From DASPXK01 sp035637315 (GTDB lineage Bacteria > Chloroflexota > UBA6077 > JACCZL01), in contig DASPXK010000074.1 of assembly GCA_035637315.1 (NCBI GenBank), positions 1 through 16,361 on the forward strand: a stretch of DNA of 16,361 bases. The letters run 5' to 3'. The translations under genes and the position numbers were made by a program. The notes beneath the pieces are model-generated. The model searched no databases, was not told the DNA's origin, and worked only from the letters and a program-made list of their open reading frames with translations. Positions 14,901 through 16,361 of the stretch are shown in pieces; the stretch's first letter is position 1; each line of letters starts with the position of its first letter.

Positions 14901-15050
14901 CTCTTATCACGAGAGGCGGAGGGACCGGCCCGACGAAGCCCGGCAACCCCCCGCTCGTCGCGCCGGGCCTGGCTCAGTCGGACCGCGGCGCCCCCGAGCG
15001 GGCAGGTGCCAATTCCGACAGTTCGCCCTGGCGGACTGAGAGATGAGAGG
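14901..15050 (+). promoter_or_regulatory. SAM-I (S-box) riboswitch
   Basis: The leader matches the SAM-I aptamer closely: CTCTTATC (P1 5' strand), GAGAGGCGGAGGGACC, GGCCCGACGAAGCCCGGCAA, then GGTGCCAATTCC and GATGAGAG (P1 3' strand, 15042-15049). P3 is unusually long, with CCCGCTCG / CGAGCGGG (14950-14957 with 14995-15002) and an inner GCGCCG / CGGCGC stem. The P1 3' strand can alternatively pair with CTCTC at 15073-15077 in the terminator stem. This supports an OFF switch: SAM bound means P1 forms, the terminator forms, and mtnA is silent. Confidence 0.95.
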
Positions 15051-15066
15051 CGATCACCGGCTGCGC

Positions 15067-15092
15067 ATGGTTCTCTCCGGAGAGCCATTTTT
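15067..15092 (+). terminator. Riboswitch-controlled intrinsic terminator
   Basis: ATGG and CTCTCC pair with GGAGAG and CCAT, with a TT bulge on the left side. The stem is followed directly by TTTTT (15088-15092). It lies 17 nt after the SAM-I aptamer and 35 nt before mtnA, so it is the expression platform. Confidence 0.85.
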
Positions 15093-15127
15093 CATGTCCA
15101 CATGTAGGCCTCAGCGGGGCAGCCACC

Positions 15128-16196
<1,069 letters not shown>

Positions 16197-16210
<14 letters not shown>

Positions 16211-16361
16211 CGGCCTTGCTGAGGTCGGGGTCTTCGGCGGGTCTGGCTTCTACGAGCTGCTCTCCGACGTCCGCCACCATGCCGTCCAGACGCCGTACGG
16301 CCCGCCAAGCGATACCGTCGCCGTTGGCTCGTACGAGGGGGTGCGGGTGGCGTTTCTTGCG
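16197..16361 (+). CDS. mtnP: S-methyl-5'-thioadenosine phosphorylase MtnP, N-terminal 55 residues only
   Basis: The frame is open to the window edge. It reads AEVGVFGGSGFYELL, then VQTPYGPPSDTVAVGSYEGV and RVAFLA, which matches the phosphate-binding GGSG loop and the TPYGxPSD motif of MtnP. A TTG at 16197 is chosen as start because GGAGGAG (16186-16192) lies just upstream and no ATG or GTG fits between it and the first conserved residues. It overlaps mtnA by 14 nt. The enzyme cleaves methylthioadenosine to adenine and methylthioribose-1-phosphate, feeding MtnA and, through adenine, Apt. A related purine nucleoside phosphorylase is less likely given the mtnA neighbour. Confidence 0.92.

Overview
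The window comes from a high-GC bacterium with frequent GTG/TTG starts, Shine-Dalgarno (SD) led genes and many short repeats between genes. The gene set (K+-type membrane pyrophosphatase, DUF2905 beside queA, a SAM-I riboswitch on methionine salvage genes, a transposase remnant with a long HTH N-terminus) looks most like a Chloroflexota member. That is an inference from protein style, not a phylogeny. Nearly all coding capacity is ordinary housekeeping and transport; most of what is unusual lies between the genes.

Layout. 1-2234 is on the minus strand: a truncated NHL beta-propeller protein, queA, a 36-residue one-helix microprotein overlapping queA, and a DUF2905 membrane protein. From 2348 onward every intact gene is on the plus strand. 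tgt (2348-3427) gives, with queA, two steps of queuosine tRNA modification. After a 379-nt gap holding a long inverted repeat comes hppA, a membrane pyrophosphatase with the K+-dependent signature, and then a ParB N-terminal domain fused to an ASCH domain.

7160-12172 is a five-gene branched-chain-amino-acid-type ABC importer (livJ, livH, livM, livG, livF). livJ, a Tat-type lipoprotein, is split by four single-base losses, and livM carries one frame break; livH, livG and livF are intact. 12273-13977 holds a small Rieske ferredoxin, a decayed transposase fragment on the minus strand and a RutB-like cysteine amidohydrolase.

14314-16361 is a coherent salvage block: apt, then an extended -10 promoter, a clear SAM-I riboswitch and its terminator, then mtnA and the start of mtnP. 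MtnP releases adenine and methylthioribose-1-phosphate, MtnA isomerises the sugar phosphate, and Apt returns adenine to AMP.

The most interesting structural signal is a set of intergenic elements with exact 7-nt periodicity (564-665, 2290-2341, 5779-5862, 10608-10709). They differ in sequence, and three switch from one orientation to its reverse complement half-way, giving foldback arrays. They resemble in principle the heptanucleotide STRR repeats known from cyanobacteria. No CRISPR array, rRNA or tRNA gene was seen.
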